From NCBI GenBank assembly GCA_037179385.1, contig CM074187.1, positions 3,720,001-3,784,000 of the forward strand: DNA of 64,000 bases, in the 5' to 3' direction. Every line of letters starts with the position of its first letter. Positions within the stretch are counted from its first letter, which is position 1. This DNA comes from Holothuria scabra (Eukaryota > Echinodermata > Holothuroidea > Aspidochirotida > Holothuriidae). The notes beneath the pieces are model-generated. The model ran no database searches. It was not told the DNA's origin and worked only from the letters and a program-made list of their open reading frames with translations. The translations under genes and the position numbers were made by a program. Below are positions 63,301-64,000 of this stretch, piece after piece.

Positions 63301-63700
63301 GGGGACTATGTTCATACAGTCGCAAGTCAGCTGATGCGTGCAATGTACCGTAGTGGCTGTGGACTGTCGGCAGGTTAGTCTTGTCTCAGTTTCCAACGGT
63401 GGTTCTTTATGATATTGAGCAGGGGTGTGCAAACTTTTGGTCCAAATCATGTTGCTGTAGCCATCTGGGTGGCCCCAGTGGAGCAGGCATGGGTCATATT
63501 AGGTGGCGTCTTACCTTCACCCCTTGCCCACATCCTTCCTCCGTTAGATTGGCCAATGTGCCACCCATGGTATAGAGGGACATCGACCAAAACCAATCAT
63601 ATCGGAGAAACACTTTACACAAATTTTCAAGTATGTTTAAGTGTTAACTGAAGCCCTGGTATAGTTGTTGATGCTGACCATGAAGAATTGGGCTACACAT
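60390..63700. other. Right end, repeat-rich, no established gene
   Basis: AT-rich sequence with family D repeat, C/G runs (60699-60711, 62995-63004, 63295-63304) and a last copy of the dispersed palindromic core at about 63943-63970. No supported coding frame apart from the tentative exon at 63722. Confidence 0.5.
61895..62260 (+). repeat. Dispersed repeat family D, second copy
   Basis: Same block order as 58950-59330, starting after GTGGCGTAGCTACAGGAGGG. The left flank, 'GTAGCTACnGGGG', is shared by other repeat copies in the window (8476, 60339). Confidence 0.5.
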
Positions 63701-63721
63701 TAATTTTGATTTCTGTTCCAG

Positions 63722-63777
63722 CTAATCAGGCTGCTCTAACACATGAGGTCCTTGTCAAGTTCGATAAACTTGTAAAG
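63722..63777 (+). CDS. Possible internal exon of an unidentified gene
   Basis: TTTCTGTTCCAG acceptor at 63710-63721 and a GTAGCC donor after 63777 bracket an open 56-nt stretch reading NQAALTHEVLVKFDKLVK. Length and residue mix are plausible for an exon, but I recognise no family and see no partner exon in the window. Treat as tentative. Confidence 0.2.
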
Positions 63778-64000
63778 GTAGCCGGTATGTGATGCATTAT
63801 CATCCTCCATTGAAGTTTAGAAAGGATTTTCACCGGTCAATTAAGTTGCTCGAATTTATACCATGATTGATGATCAATCTAATGAATGTTTAGATTCTAC
63901 TTACAAGTCGGTGGGAAATGAATGAAATTTTCTGTATGTTCCGCTCCAACAGATGGTGGCGCTCCGCCTGGTCTTTCGGGCAGTTTTAGATATTCCATAG

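Overview
The window is eukaryotic: an animal genome with introns of 0.85-12.7 kb, canonical GT/AG splice sites, very little coding sequence and dense transposable elements and microsatellites. The one clear host gene is a secreted DNase I-family endonuclease. With the Penelope-like retroelements, the 'AGGTCA'-rich repeats and the long (TA)n tracts it suggests a marine invertebrate, most likely a non-chordate deuterostome such as an echinoderm. That placement is inference; no taxon-diagnostic gene is present.

Host gene. Eight coding exons on the + strand between 9576 and 44601 assemble into a 291-residue DNase I-like precursor with a signal peptide and all the family's catalytic residues. Every exon joins the next in phase, and a polyadenylation signal follows the stop. 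The 876 coding bases are spread over 35 kb because the introns hold transposons. No other host gene could be established; a single possible exon lies at 63722-63777.

Transposon landscape, left to right. 1-9.5 kb: a tandem AGGTCA-type repeat, a foldback element around a three-copy 124-bp tandem repeat, and a small MITE. Intron 1 (9.8-22.5 kb): a dispersed palindromic repeat, a broken hAT/ZMYM1-type transposase fragment and two Tc1/mariner-like MITEs. Intron 2 (22.6-29.0 kb): almost filled by two families of Penelope-like elements (PLEs) and (TA)n. Intron 4 (30.5-40.6 kb): an AGGTCA DR1 array, a TIR MITE and a 3.7-kb PIF/Harbinger-type element with TTA target duplications. Intron 7: another TIR MITE. 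48.8-50.7 kb: a third copy of PLE family A with a 5' inversion. 52-64 kb: retroelement tail, short-period tandem repeat, a 1.25-kb TIR element and many dispersed repeat fragments.

The most interesting system is the PLEs. Both families carry recognisable hammerhead ribozyme motifs in their terminal repeats (six motifs in the window), together with the usual reverse transcriptase plus C-terminal GIY-YIG nuclease. They sit against (TA)n tracts and show the tandem and inverted structures typical of PLE integration. Inside the DNase gene every ribozyme motif with an intact core is antisense to the host transcript; the only sense one has a core substitution.
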